Below, one piece after another: positions 1 through 8,823 of a stretch of 64,000 bases of DNA (the stretch's first letter is position 1; each line of letters starts with the position of its first letter). The notes beneath the pieces are model-generated. The model saw only the letters and a program-made list of their open reading frames with translations. It did no database searches and was not told the origin of the DNA. The translations under genes were made by a program, and so were the position numbers. Origin of the DNA: Planctomycetota bacterium (GTDB lineage: Bacteria > Planctomycetota > UBA1135 > UBA2386); assembly GCA_027621295.1 (NCBI GenBank), contig JAQCBR010000002.1, positions 18,410 through 82,409 of the forward strand. Direction: 5' to 3'.

Positions 1-2
1 CC

Positions 3-1556
3 CCGCTGATCCAGGCGCGGCTCCTGGAGTCGGTCGCCGATTCGATGAGCAGGGTCGGCTTGCTCCAGATGGCCGTGGAGACCCAGAGCCGCGTGCTGCA
101 GATCCTGGAGCGCACGCCGGACGTCGACGCGCAGCGAACCCTCGCATCCCGGGTCAAGCTGGCGGGCTTCCACTACGACCTCGGGGACTACGCGGTGGCA
201 GCCGAGCGCGCCCGCGAGGTGCTCGACTCCTGGCGTGGCTCGGGCGGCGAGGACACGGAGCAGACGCGCGCGGCCGAGAGGATCGCCGCACTCGCCGAGA
301 TCGGCGAAGGGAGGGTTTCCGAGGCGCTGCCTGCACTTCGCGGGCTCCGTGGCCGGCTGATGGACGCCTACGGGCCCTTCCACGCGGCGACGCTCGCGGT
401 CACGAACGACCTCGCGATCGCGCTGCGTCGAACGGGGTCCTTCCCGGAAGCCGAGGAGTTCGCTCGCGAGGTCGTGGAGGGAACCCCTGACGAGGGCCGT
501 GAACGTGCCACCGCGATGCACAACCTCGCTTCGACCCTGGTGGACTCGAAGCGGACCGGCGAGGCCATCCCGCTCTTCGAGGACGTGCTCGAGTCCCGAC
601 GCAGGGCACTCGGCAATCGCCATCCGGACACGTTGGCCACCGCACAGAACCTCGGTTCCGCATACCTGGACACCGGGCGCTTCGACCTGGCCCATGACCT
701 GCTCCAGGAGGTCCGAGCCGCGTACTCGGAGACGTTCGGCCTCCAGCACGAACGCGCCTATCTGGCGGCGAACACCCTGGGCGCGATCCTCAAGCAGCAG
801 GGCCGGCTCGACGACGCCGAAGGGCTCTACCGGGACGCGCTCCTCGGAATGCGCAGAGCGCTCGGGGACGACCATCCCCAGACGATCTCCGTGATGAGCA
901 ACCTCGGCCTGCTCCTGGTCTCGCTCGGGCGCCCGGCCGAGGCCGTGGAGCTTCTTCGTGACGCGCGTCGGGGATTCCTCACCGTCGGGGGCGAACAGAA
1001 CCCTGCGGTCCTGGTTGCCTCCAACAACCTCGCGATGGCACTCAAGGCGAGCGGGGAACTCGAAGAAGCGGAACTCCTCTATCGCGAGGTCGCCGAAGCG
1101 AGCCGCAATCGACTGGGTTCGGAACACCGCTCGACGCTGGCCGCGATGCACAACCTCGCGGTCCTGCTGGTGGCGCGCGACCTCGCCGAAGAGGCCGAAG
1201 GGCTGATGCGCGCCTCGCTCGACATCAAGCGGCGCACGCTCGCACCCGGCCACCCGTCGACGCTGACCTCCGTGAATGGTCTCGCCGGCCTGCTCGCGCG
1301 AGGTGGTCGGAACGACGAGGCGGACGCACTCTTCGATGAGGCCTACCGGGGCCGGTCCCAGGCGCTCGGCGTGGACCATCCGGTCACCGTGAAGACGCTG
1401 ATGTCGTTCGCCGCCTACCTCGCCGCGACCGGGCGATCTGCCGATGCCCGATCGCTCCTCGAGAGCTGGCTCGGAGTCACGGAGCGCCCCGAAGACGACG
1501 AGTTCGTGCGCTCTGCGCGTGCGCAGCTCGACGGACTCGAGGTTCCCGTACGGTGA
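3..1556 (+). CDS. TPR-repeat protein, C-terminal part (5' end outside window)
   Basis: The frame is open from the first bases of the window, so the start lies upstream and only the C-terminal ~517 residues are seen. The protein is a run of about ten 42-residue tetratricopeptide repeats of the kinesin-light-chain type, recognisable by recurring LGxxHPxTL...NLA blocks (for example ALGNRHPDTL, ALGDDHPQTI, LGVDHPVTV). Such arrays form a protein-binding superhelix. In planctomycetes they are commonly the C-terminal half of a Ser/Thr protein kinase encoded next to an ECF sigma factor, and such a sigma factor lies convergently just downstream. No kinase motif is visible in the part present, so the kinase identity is inference only. 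Confidence 0.85.
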   Translation, partial: PLIQARLLESVADSMSRVGLLQMAVETQSRVLQILERTPDVDAQRTLASRVKLAGFHYDLGDYAVAAERAREVLDSWRGSGGEDTEQTRAAERIAALAEIGEGRVSEALPALRGLRGRLMDAYGPFHAATLAVTNDLAIALRRTGSFPEAEEFAREVVEGTPDEGRERATAMHNLASTLVDSKRTGEAIPLFEDVLESRRRALGNRHPDTLATAQNLGSAYLDTGRFDLAHDLLQEVRAAYSETFGLQHERAYLAANTLGAILKQQGRLDDAEGLYRDALLGMRRALGDDHPQTISVMSNLGLLLVSLGRPAEAVELLRDARRGFLTVGGEQNPAVLVASNNLAMALKASGELEEAELLYREVAEASRNRLGSEHRSTLAAMHNLAVLLVARDLAEEAEGLMRASLDIKRRTLAPGHPSTLTSVNGLAGLLARGGRNDEADALFDEAYRGRSQALGVDHPVTVKTLMSFAAYLAATGRSADARSLLESWLGVTERPEDDEFVRSARAQLDGLEVPVR

Positions 1557-1602
1557 CCCCGCGCCTGCGCGACGGCGGCCGCGCTGCGTGCGGCGGTTCC
1601 GA

Positions 1603-2226
1603 TCAGCGCAGCCGCTGACGGAGCCACGCGACCGCGATGGTCCAGCGCCGCGCGATCGTGCGGCTCGACACCCCGAAGAGCGCCGCGCACTCCTCGATCG
1701 ACAGCATGCCGAACACCCGTGCTTCGACGAGCTGCGCGAGCTCTTCGTCCTGGTTCTCGAGGTGTTCCAGGACCTCGTGGACGAAGAGGACCTGATGAGG
1801 GCCCGTCCCCGGGACTTCGATGTCGGGCAGCAGTTCGACGTGCTGTTGGTCGCCGCCCCGCTTCAGCGCGGCGTCACGGCGCAGCAGGTCGATCAGCACA
1901 TCCCGGCAGGCGGCCCCGACGCAGCCCTTGAAGACTTCCTCGGGCTTGTGCCCGATCGCGGAGAGGCCCTGCTCCTGGCGGCGCTCGTGCTCCTGGCGCA
2001 GCTTGACGAAGGCGTCGTGCAGAAGGTCACTCGCTGCATCTCCGTCCTGCGCCTGTTGCTGGCCGAGAACACGCTCTGCGATGTCCCGCAGCTCCGCGTA
2101 GAGGCCAGCGAACCGCACCCGAATCCCGGAGTCGGACCGCGATGCCACGCCCGACGATCTCGGTTCCCCCGGCTCCGCCTCGAGACGGCGGTGGAAGTAG
2201 TCGGATTTGCTGGCGCCCATGGTCAT
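1603..2226 (-). CDS. ECF-type RNA polymerase sigma factor (Sig-70_X6-like)
   Basis: About 207 residues with a sigma-70 region 2 (FAGLYAELRDIAERVLG ... DLLHDAFVKL) and a C-terminal region 4 helix-turn-helix (LSIEECAALFGVSSRTIARRW) that would bind the -35 element. The spacing and the 'DLLHDAFVKL' segment fit the ECF subgroup abundant in Planctomycetota and Acidobacteriota, which usually works with a Ser/Thr-kinase/TPR partner. The convergent TPR gene ends 46 bp away. The start is uncertain: a GTG at 2247 and ATGs at 2226 and 2220 are all in frame without a clear Shine-Dalgarno; ATG 2226 was chosen. Residues ~10-35 are a low-complexity extension before region 2. Confidence 0.85.
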   Translation of the reverse strand: MTMGASKSDYFHRRLEAEPGEPRSSGVASRSDSGIRVRFAGLYAELRDIAERVLGQQQAQDGDAASDLLHDAFVKLRQEHERRQEQGLSAIGHKPEEVFKGCVGAACRDVLIDLLRRDAALKRGGDQQHVELLPDIEVPGTGPHQVLFVHEVLEHLENQDEELAQLVEARVFGMLSIEECAALFGVSSRTIARRWTIAVAWLRQRLR

Positions 2227-2304
2227 CGCAGTGACCAACCTAGCCACTGCGGTCAGATCATCCAGTCCGCGCCCGCGCTGCGGCCCGGGCGCGCACGAGT
2301 TGCC

Positions 2305-3666
2305 TCAGCGCCGCCGCCGGGACCTCCCATGGTTGCGGCGCACGACGTTGTCGACCCCGAGGTCCAAGACGGCGTCGTCGCCCTGCTCCAGCGGTGTCCT
2401 CAGATAGTTGAAGAAGACACCATTGGAGGTCGTGTCCGCCCCCAGCTCGACCGCAGGGAAGCCGAGCGAATCCACGCGATTACCGATGATGAGGTTGTTG
2501 CTCGCGTCGCCTTCGACGCTCACCCCTCGGAGAGAGTCGACGATCACGTTGTCAGCAATGTAGGAGTTGATCGGCCCGAGTCCGTTGTACTCAAACGTTC
2601 CGCTGGGCGTGGTATGGAGACCGCCGCGGAGGCGAATTCCGCTCACGGCAGGCGCGGGGATACCTTCCCCTGTGAAGCCGCTGATGTAGTTGTTCTCCAC
2701 TCTGACGCCGTCCATGAAGCCCCAGAGCGTGATGGCGATGTATCCGCCGGTCCCCAGGAGGACGTTGTCTTCCACTCGGACGCCCAATTCAACGGCGGTC
2801 GCGTCCTCGGCTCCGTTGACGATGTTGATACCACGGTGGCCGGGCTTCACGTCGAAGATCAGATTGCGTTCGATCCGGACGTCGCTGAAACCTCCTGCGA
2901 CGCCGTTCGGCCAGCCCGCGACGACAGCTGTGCCCGAAGCAAACAGTGGAGCTCCATCGCCGCCTGCATCGATGGCGTTCCGGTAGATTCGCTGGCGTGT
3001 GCTCACATGAACGCCGTCGCCGCTGCTGAGCCAAATGGCGTCATCGGTGCCCCCGACGCTCACGGCCGTGAAGTTCTCCGCGATGGTCGTGGGGCCCGTG
3101 TGGTTCTGGATGCTGATGCCGGTGGAGCCGGTCTCGCTGACCTGATTGCGGCTCAGGATCAGATGCTCGCGCCCGCCCAAGGACAGGATTCCGAAGTCGG
3201 CGCTACCGCTGAAGTAGTCGCGGCTCGGGTCGTTCGTCCCCGTTACCTGATTGTGGTGGATCGAGTAGGTGACGTCTGCGGTCGGAGATTCGGCGTAGAT
3301 GCCAGCGCTGTTCGACGGGGTTCCTGGCTGACCCGGGTTGATGATGCTGAAACCCGAGAATTCGATGTCGCCAGCGGCGACCAGCCGGACTTGGCCGATG
3401 CTGGGGAGATCGGTCCGGTTCTCGCCGTCGATGATGGTGCGCCCCCGCCCGGCGCCCTCCAGTCGGATCGGGACGTCGACGACGACCTGTTCCCTGTACA
3501 CCCCCCGATCGACCCGCACCGTGTCACCGGCACTCGCTGCGGAAATCGCGGCCGAGATCGTCGGGTAATGGCGAGGCACGCGAAGGACGCGGTGCTGGGC
3601 CTGGCAGGTCAGCGCGGTGGCACTGACCGAAATCAAGACGAGCGGAAGGAGGCGAGGGAGCTGCAT
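2305..3666 (-). CDS. Secreted right-handed beta-helix repeat protein (NosD/pectin-lyase fold)
   Basis: 453 residues with a signal peptide (hydrophobic LLPLVLISVSATAL, cleavage near AQ-23). The mature part begins with the typical start of this fold, VPRHYPTISAAISAASAGDTVRVDRGVY, followed by IRLEGAGRGRTIIDG, and then about a dozen rungs of the pattern GI.I..N.I (for example DVRIERNLIF, GVRVENNYISG, NLIIGNRVDS). Proteins of this fold bind or cleave polysaccharides, but no catalytic signature can be assigned here. The C-terminus is a basic run (GRSRRRR). The gene stands alone between the sigma factor and a sulfatase on the same strand and may serve extracellular glycan capture; that role is inference. 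Confidence 0.85.
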   Translation of the reverse strand: MQLPRLLPLVLISVSATALTCQAQHRVLRVPRHYPTISAAISAASAGDTVRVDRGVYREQVVVDVPIRLEGAGRGRTIIDGENRTDLPSIGQVRLVAAGDIEFSGFSIINPGQPGTPSNSAGIYAESPTADVTYSIHHNQVTGTNDPSRDYFSGSADFGILSLGGREHLILSRNQVSETGSTGISIQNHTGPTTIAENFTAVSVGGTDDAIWLSSGDGVHVSTRQRIYRNAIDAGGDGAPLFASGTAVVAGWPNGVAGGFSDVRIERNLIFDVKPGHRGINIVNGAEDATAVELGVRVEDNVLLGTGGYIAITLWGFMDGVRVENNYISGFTGEGIPAPAVSGIRLRGGLHTTPSGTFEYNGLGPINSYIADNVIVDSLRGVSVEGDASNNLIIGNRVDSLGFPAVELGADTTSNGVFFNYLRTPLEQGDDAVLDLGVDNVVRRNHGRSRRRR

Positions 3667-3862
3667 TTTCTATCAACAGGAACGAGCGGAGAGCACCGTT
3701 GGGTGGGTGCGGAGGACCGGGCGGCCTCGGTGGAGAAGCACGCTTGTTCGGACAGCTAATGTTGTCGATGGCCGTTGGCAAGGGGGCCTCGAAGGCCAAC
3801 CGCCCGCCGAAAGGAACACGGGGCCGGCACGGCAGCGAAGTCCGGTGCCTCGACCTGACGAT
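3667..3862. other. Intergenic region upstream of the beta-helix gene
   Basis: 196 bp between the beta-helix gene and the stop of the sulfatase, both on the minus strand. It is less GC-rich than its surroundings near 3660-3780 and could hold the promoter of the beta-helix gene. I found no convincing hairpin, RNA gene or small ORF in it. Confidence 0.4.
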
Positions 3863-5329
3863 TCAGCGACGTCGCCGGTTGCTCTCGGCGTCGTCGAACG
3901 CCCAGTAACCGCTGCTCGCCTCGGCCCCGTCCCTGATTGCGGCATCTCGCCGCGGAAGGAAACTCCGCAGCACGTCAACGGTCGCCCGTATGGCCTGCGG
4001 TCTGGAGTCGCCATCGACATTGCCTGCGAGCAGGTTGTGCCACTCGTGTCTGTCTGCTCCGTGGTCGTAGAGCTCCTCGCTGCCGTCCGCGTAGCGGATG
4101 TAGCGCCAGCGTTCGGTGCGCACCGCGTGGTTGCCGGGTCCGAAGGTGGTCACCGCGGCGTTGGGCCAGCTGGCGTCCTCGGGGTCGTCGAGCAGGGGCA
4201 CGAGGCTGTGCCCGTCGAGGTCGGGTTCGGGCGCGAGGCCGCACAGCCCGACGAGCGTCGGGTAGAGGTCGACGAGTCCGACGGGCTGCGCGCACCGGCC
4301 CGCCGCGAGCCCTGGTGCGGACACGATCAGGGGCACGTGCGTCGATCGCTCCCACAGCGAGCGCTTGGCCCAGCGCTGCTTCTCGCCGAGGTGGAAGCCG
4401 TGGTCGGAGAACAGCACGACGATCGTGTCGTCGGCGTGTGGGCTCTCGTCCAGCGCGTCCAGGACCCGCCCGACGCACGCGTCGACGAACGAGGAGGTGG
4501 CGAGGTAGGCCTGGACGGCCGCGTTCCACTGGTCGTTCTCGACGAACCACTCGTGGCGCGGCGCCGGGTGGCCGATCGTCAGCCGCTTCGCGTACTCCGG
4601 AAGGTCGAGCCGGTCGTCGTCGAGGACGGGCGGGAGTTGGACCCGGTCGATGGGGTGGAGATCGAACCAGCGCGCCGGCGCGTACATCGGCACGTGGGGT
4701 CGGTAGAAGCCGACCGCGAGGAAGAAGGGCTCGTCGTGCTCCTTCTCGAGCTGCTCGATCGCCCAGTCCGCGACGCGCGTGTCGGGCATCTCCGCGTCGG
4801 TCGCCGGGTGCGGACCCCAGTCCCAGAGCCTCGGCTCGAGCGGGTAGACGAGCTTGTCCTCGGGGAGGGGACCGAAGCCGCCCATCCCCCCGCCGTAGTC
4901 CTGGAAGAACGGCTTCTCGTTGCCGTGGTGGAGCTTGCCGACCCCCATCGTCCGGTAGCCCTCGGCCGCGAATCGCTGCACGAGCGTCGTCGTCTCCTGC
5001 AGCGAGGGCTCGGCGGCCAACGCCGGCGTCAGGAAGTACATCCCCGTCGTCGACGGCAGGCGTCCCGTGGCAAGGCTGGCGCGCGACGGCGCGCAGACCG
5101 GGGCCTGGCAGTGGGCGTTGGTGAACAGCACCCCGCGCGCGGCCAGGCGATCGATGTTCGGCGTCCTGGCCTGCGGGTGTCCGCCGAGCACGCCGACCCA
5201 GTCGTTGAGGTCGTCGACGGCGATCATCAGCACGTTGGGACGCACCCCGGTCGGGCTGTCCGACTGCGCGACTGCGGGCGTCGTGAGACTGGCGGCGAGT
5301 GCGAGGGCAGGAGTCAGGATCTGGCGCAT
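3863..5329 (-). CDS. Secreted sulfatase, iduronate-2-sulfatase-like
   Basis: 488 residues from the ATG at 5329, which gives a clean signal peptide (MRQILTPALALAASL..AVAQS); a further in-frame ATG at 5353 would spoil it. Type I sulfatase features: RPNVLMIAVDDLNDWVG with the metal-binding Asp pair, and C-A-P-S-R at about residues 79-83, whose Cys is oxidised to formylglycine by a maturase not in this window. Later come GVGKLHHG and FSDHGFHLGE (metal and sulfate ligands). The DDLNDW opening and the GFYRPHVP motif are typical of the iduronate-2-sulfatase-like subgroup. It should remove sulfate esters from extracellular polysaccharides. The start lies 30 bp from that of a divergent lipoprotein gene, so the two probably share a compact promoter region. 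Confidence 0.93.
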   Translation of the reverse strand: MRQILTPALALAASLTTPAVAQSDSPTGVRPNVLMIAVDDLNDWVGVLGGHPQARTPNIDRLAARGVLFTNAHCQAPVCAPSRASLATGRLPSTTGMYFLTPALAAEPSLQETTTLVQRFAAEGYRTMGVGKLHHGNEKPFFQDYGGGMGGFGPLPEDKLVYPLEPRLWDWGPHPATDAEMPDTRVADWAIEQLEKEHDEPFFLAVGFYRPHVPMYAPARWFDLHPIDRVQLPPVLDDDRLDLPEYAKRLTIGHPAPRHEWFVENDQWNAAVQAYLATSSFVDACVGRVLDALDESPHADDTIVVLFSDHGFHLGEKQRWAKRSLWERSTHVPLIVSAPGLAAGRCAQPVGLVDLYPTLVGLCGLAPEPDLDGHSLVPLLDDPEDASWPNAAVTTFGPGNHAVRTERWRYIRYADGSEELYDHGADRHEWHNLLAGNVDGDSRPQAIRATVDVLRSFLPRRDAAIRDGAEASSGYWAFDDAESNRRRR

Positions 5330-5358
5330 GGGTCCCCGATTGGATGCGATCACCCATC

Positions 5359-5901
5359 ATGCATCGTTCCGTCGTCCTCGCCCTGCTCTTCGCGCTGTCC
5401 GCGTGCGTGTCTCCGTCGAACTCACCGTCGATCCCGCCAGGGATGGAAGGCGGACCGGAGATCACCTCGATCCGTACCGTCGTCGACGACGTCTACGCGA
5501 TCGTGTCGGGGGACAAGGGCGAGACGCGGCCCTGGGACAGGCTCGAGAGCCACTTCATCGCCGGCGCGCAGCTGACCGCCTCGCGGACCACCGCGGCTGG
5601 AACCCACGAGGTTCGCAGCTTCACGCCAGGGGACTTCGTCGCGAACGCCCGCCAGTCCTCCGAGCGGCGTGCATTCCACGAGAGCCCGCTCGTCACGCGC
5701 ATCCTCCAGTTCCAGGGCGTGGCCGTTGCGATCAGCAGCTACGAGGCGCGCGTGGGCGAGGCGGTCGAGCCCACCTTCCGCGGCGTCAACGTGTTCCAGC
5801 TGGTGCGGACGCCCGAGGGTTGGAAGATCGCGTCGATCGCGTGGTCCGACGAGGACGCGCAGATCCAGCTCCCCGATGGATGGTCCCGTCGCGGTCGTTG
5901 A
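5359..5901 (+). CDS. Lipoprotein with NTF2/SnoaL-like fold
   Basis: 180 residues from ATG 5359; a longer in-frame version from 5299 would bury the lipobox. The N-terminus MHRSVVLALLFALSAC is a textbook type II signal with Cys16 as lipidation site. The mature domain (TSIRTVVDDVYAIVSGDKGE ... WDRLESHF ... GVNVFQLVRTPEGWKIASIAWSDE) has the helix-then-curved-sheet pattern of the NTF2-like/DUF4440 superfamily, a cone-shaped fold used by small-molecule enzymes and binding proteins. No catalytic residues can be named. It precedes the aldolase gene by 70 bp on the same strand and may belong to that transcript. Confidence 0.75.
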   Translation: MHRSVVLALLFALSACVSPSNSPSIPPGMEGGPEITSIRTVVDDVYAIVSGDKGETRPWDRLESHFIAGAQLTASRTTAAGTHEVRSFTPGDFVANARQSSERRAFHESPLVTRILQFQGVAVAISSYEARVGEAVEPTFRGVNVFQLVRTPEGWKIASIAWSDEDAQIQLPDGWSRRGR

Positions 5902-5971
5902 ACCGAGTGCCCTGATTCCTGCCGACGAACCGATGGCCTGGCCCTCGGGCCGTGCTTACAAAGCGAAGTCC

Positions 5972-6913
5972 ATGAGCGATTCCGTGTTCACCGGCTGCAT
6001 CCCTGCCCTGATGACCCCGTGCGTGGAGCGCAGTGGCTCCAGGGCCCCGGACTTCGACGCGCTCGTCGAGAAGGGCACCGAGCTCGTCGCCGCCGGCATG
6101 AGCGGCGTCGTCTACTGCGGGTCGATGGGCGACTGGCCGCTGCTCGACGACAGCCAGCGCCAGGAGGGCGTCGCACGGCTCGTGAAGGCGGGCCTCCGCG
6201 TCATCGTCGGGACGGGTGCCGTCAACACGCGCTCGGCGGTCGCGCACGCGCGGCATGCGGCCGAGGTCGGTGCAGCGGGCCTGATGGTCATCCCGCGCGT
6301 GCTGTCGCGGGGCACCTCGCCGGCCGCCCAGAAGGCGCACTTCGAGGCGATCCTCGGCGCTGCCCCCGCGCTGCCGGCGGTGATCTACAACAGTCCGTAC
6401 TACGGCTTCGAGACGCGTGCGCCGCTGTTCAACGCGCTGCGCGCAGAGCACAAGAACCTGATCGGCTTCAAGGAGTTCGGCGGCGGGCCTGCGCTGAGCT
6501 ACGCGGCTGAGCACATCACCGCCGGCGACTCGGAGCTGACGCTGATGGTCGGCGTCGACACGCAGGTCGTGCACGGCTTCCTCAACTGCGGCGCGACCGG
6601 CGCGATCACCGGCATCGGCAACGCGCTGCCGGGCCCGGTGCTGAAGCTGGTGGAACTCTGCCAGGCGGCGCAGGGCGGCGATCCGACCGCGCGGCGGCGC
6701 GCGATCGAGCTCGGCGAGGCGCTGACCGTGCTGTCGACCTACGACGAGGGCCCGGACCTGGTCCTCTACTACAAGTTCTTCCTCGAGCTGCTCGGCGACG
6801 CGCGCTACCAGCTGCACTTCAACGAGACGGACGCGCTGAGCCCGACGCAGCGGGCGTTCGCGAAGGCGCAGTTCGAGCAGTTCTGCACCTGGTACGAGTC
6901 CTGGTCCGAGTGA
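5972..6913 (+). CDS. Dihydrodipicolinate synthase (DapA) family aldolase
   Basis: 313 residues, a (beta/alpha)8 class I aldolase. The Schiff-base lysine is Lys167 (LIGFKEFGG) and the catalytic tyrosine is Tyr139 (PAVIYNSPYYG). The family's GTTGE loop is replaced by GSMGD at 50-54. The loop change and the position between two sulfatase loci, not in a lysine operon, argue against true DapA and for a catabolic relative (sugar-acid or hydroxyproline-type pyruvate lyases). The substrate cannot be fixed from sequence. ATG 5972 was chosen because homology begins right there (FTGCIPALMTP); the frame upstream is unrelated. The next gene starts 4 bp after the stop, so the two are probably cotranscribed. 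Confidence 0.85.
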   Translation: MSDSVFTGCIPALMTPCVERSGSRAPDFDALVEKGTELVAAGMSGVVYCGSMGDWPLLDDSQRQEGVARLVKAGLRVIVGTGAVNTRSAVAHARHAAEVGAAGLMVIPRVLSRGTSPAAQKAHFEAILGAAPALPAVIYNSPYYGFETRAPLFNALRAEHKNLIGFKEFGGGPALSYAAEHITAGDSELTLMVGVDTQVVHGFLNCGATGAITGIGNALPGPVLKLVELCQAAQGGDPTARRRAIELGEALTVLSTYDEGPDLVLYYKFFLELLGDARYQLHFNETDALSPTQRAFAKAQFEQFCTWYESWSE

Positions 6914-6917
6914 TGCC

Positions 6918-8240
6918 GTGAACGTCCGCCTGCTCGCCTGTCTTCTCCTCTCCACGGCCGGACTCGCCCGCGCGCAGGGCGAGGAGGCTGTCGGGATCGA
7001 GTTCCTCGACAACGGCGTGATCCGCGTCGGGCTCTCGAAGGACCACGGCGGGGCCCTCGCCTACCTGAGCCGGTCGGGCGAGGACGACAACCTGATCAAC
7101 GTGCACGACCTTGGTCGCTACGTGCAGCAGTCGTACTACTCGGGCCCGAAGCCCTTCCTGCCGGATGGCGCGAAGATGCACGAGGGCTGGCCGGGCTGGG
7201 GTTGGAACCCGATCCAGGCGGGCGACGTCTACGAGAACCGACCCGAGCTCTTCGAGGTCGAGCGGGACCGCGACAGCATCCGTGTGCGGAGCGTGCCGAT
7301 GCAGTGGGCGCTGGACGGGGTTCCGGGTGAGTGTGTGTTCGAGACCCGCGTGCGGCTCGACGCGAACCGGGTCCACCTCGAGGTCCGGCTCGAGAACGCG
7401 CGTGCCGACGAGACCCGCTACCCGGGGCAGCACCAGGAGCTGCCTGCGGTCTACACGATCGGGCGTCTGCACCGGCTCTTCACCTACAGCGGCGATCGGC
7501 CGTTCCAGGGCGACGATCTGACCGAGATCGTCAACCAGGGTCCGCCCTGGGAGTACTGGACCAGCACCGAGTGTTGGTCGGCGCTCGTCGACGACGAGGG
7601 GTTCGGGGTCGGCGTCTTCCACCCGGGTGCCCTGCTCACCGTGGGCGGGTTCCACGGGCCGAAGGGGCGCGGCGGGCCGCGCGACGGGTCGACCGGCTAC
7701 ATCGCCCCGCTCCACACCGAGGTTCTCGACCACGACATCGTCTACGAATCGCGGGCGATCCTGATCGTCGGCGATCTGGAGAAGGACATCCGCGCCTACG
7801 CGAAGGCCAACCGCGTGGACCCTCGCCCGGACCTCGACTTCACGAAGGACCGCGCGCACTGCGTGCCGTTCCGGTTGACGGACGAGGCGCCGCCCTACCG
7901 CGGTTCGTGGCGACTGACGCTCGACCAGGACGACCCGCACATCGTGACGGCGCCTGTGCACTACGAGGCCAAGCGGGTGCCGAAGCTGTACCTGCGCGCG
8001 GCGTACCGCACGAAGGGTCGGGAGGGCGAGCTGTTCTTCGCTCCGCCGGGCGGGGGCTTCGGCGAGGAGCGCCGCGTGACCTTCCGGATCAAGCCGGACG
8101 GTCGTGTGAGGGTCTACGAGATCGACCTGTCGCGGCACCCGCTGTACGAGGGCGTGATCGGCCACCTCAGGCTCGACCCGATCATCGAGCGTGCCGAAGG
8201 CGACACGGTCGAACTCGTGTCGCTGCGCGGCCGGAAGTGA
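6918..8240 (+). CDS. Secreted protein of unknown function, sugar-block associated
   Basis: 440 residues from a GTG start 4 bp after the aldolase stop. Signal peptide MNVRLLACLLLSTAGLARAQ. The body is rich in aromatic residues and short beta-strand patterns (WPGWGWNPIQAGDVYENRP, PGQHQELPAVYTIGRLHRLFTYSG, WEYWTSTECWSALVDDEGFGVGVF), as in beta-sandwich carbohydrate-active proteins, and the C-terminal ~90 residues look like a separate beta domain. I do not recognise the family. The position between an aldolase and a double sulfatase, plus secretion, suggests glycan binding or cleavage, but no catalytic acid pair can be assigned. Confidence 0.7.
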   Translation: MNVRLLACLLLSTAGLARAQGEEAVGIEFLDNGVIRVGLSKDHGGALAYLSRSGEDDNLINVHDLGRYVQQSYYSGPKPFLPDGAKMHEGWPGWGWNPIQAGDVYENRPELFEVERDRDSIRVRSVPMQWALDGVPGECVFETRVRLDANRVHLEVRLENARADETRYPGQHQELPAVYTIGRLHRLFTYSGDRPFQGDDLTEIVNQGPPWEYWTSTECWSALVDDEGFGVGVFHPGALLTVGGFHGPKGRGGPRDGSTGYIAPLHTEVLDHDIVYESRAILIVGDLEKDIRAYAKANRVDPRPDLDFTKDRAHCVPFRLTDEAPPYRGSWRLTLDQDDPHIVTAPVHYEAKRVPKLYLRAAYRTKGREGELFFAPPGGGFGEERRVTFRIKPDGRVRVYEIDLSRHPLYEGVIGHLRLDPIIERAEGDTVELVSLRGRK

Positions 8241-8246
8241 CTGCGG

Positions 8247-8756
8247 CTACCGGACGAAGCGCAGCCCGGTGAACGCGTCCTGCACAGGCTCGGGCTCGCC
8301 GAGGCGTTCGGTCAGCGCGCGGAGGATCTCCGAGCGGCCCTCGTACATCTCGAGCTTGATCGACCGACTGCGCCCGTCCTTCGTCTCGAAGAGCGCTGTG
8401 CTGTGTCGGCGGCCGCGGTTCCGTTCGACTCCGTGCCCCCAGCGCCGGATGTCACGGAAGGCGAGTCTGCGCTGACGGCCCAGGAGACCGAAGCCGAGCG
8501 CCGAGATGCGGTCCTCGTCGATCGTCAGGAACGCGTTGCGGAGGCAGGTCCCTCCGAACGGCAGCGCGAAGAGGGCGACCGCCATGACCACCCACCGCTC
8601 CACGTCGCTCGCATCGTCGAGGAGGGCGCCTCGTTCCACGAGGCCGCTGAGTTCGGCTATGGCCGCCGCTCCGGTTCCCCCAGCGACCGCGAGGAGCAGG
8701 ACGAACGCGAGCTTCCAGGACCACAGCATGCGGTGGACGGTCGGCTTCGTCGGCAC
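8247..8756 (-). CDS. Small two-helix membrane protein, PH-like C-terminal domain
   Basis: 169 residues from GTG 8756 (ATG 8729 is an alternative; neither has a clear ribosome binding site). Two membrane helices are visible, LAFVLLLAVAGGTGAAAIAEL and VVMAVALFALPFGGTCL, followed by a ~90-residue soluble part with an alternating strand pattern (LTIDEDRISALGFGLLGRQRRLAFRDIRRWGHG) as in bacterial PH-like proteins. It is convergent with the secreted gene, 6 bp apart, and divergent from the double sulfatase. Function unknown. Confidence 0.6.
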   Translation of the reverse strand: MPTKPTVHRMLWSWKLAFVLLLAVAGGTGAAAIAELSGLVERGALLDDASDVERWVVMAVALFALPFGGTCLRNAFLTIDEDRISALGFGLLGRQRRLAFRDIRRWGHGVERNRGRRHSTALFETKDGRSRSIKLEMYEGRSEILRALTERLGEPEPVQDAFTGLRFVR

Positions 8757-8823
8757 GGCCCGAGGTTAGCCGCACCGGGAGGCGGGTGAAGCGGGTGCGC
8801 GCCGTGCGTGCGATGATCCCGCC

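Noticed and set aside
1444..3759. 771-codon plus-strand frame across the sigma factor and beta-helix genes
   Set aside because: Spans two recognisable minus-strand genes and their gap; no domain in its translation.
5972..6913. True DapA of lysine biosynthesis
   Set aside because: The GTTGE loop is changed to GSMGD and the context is sulfatases, not lysine genes; only the family is called.
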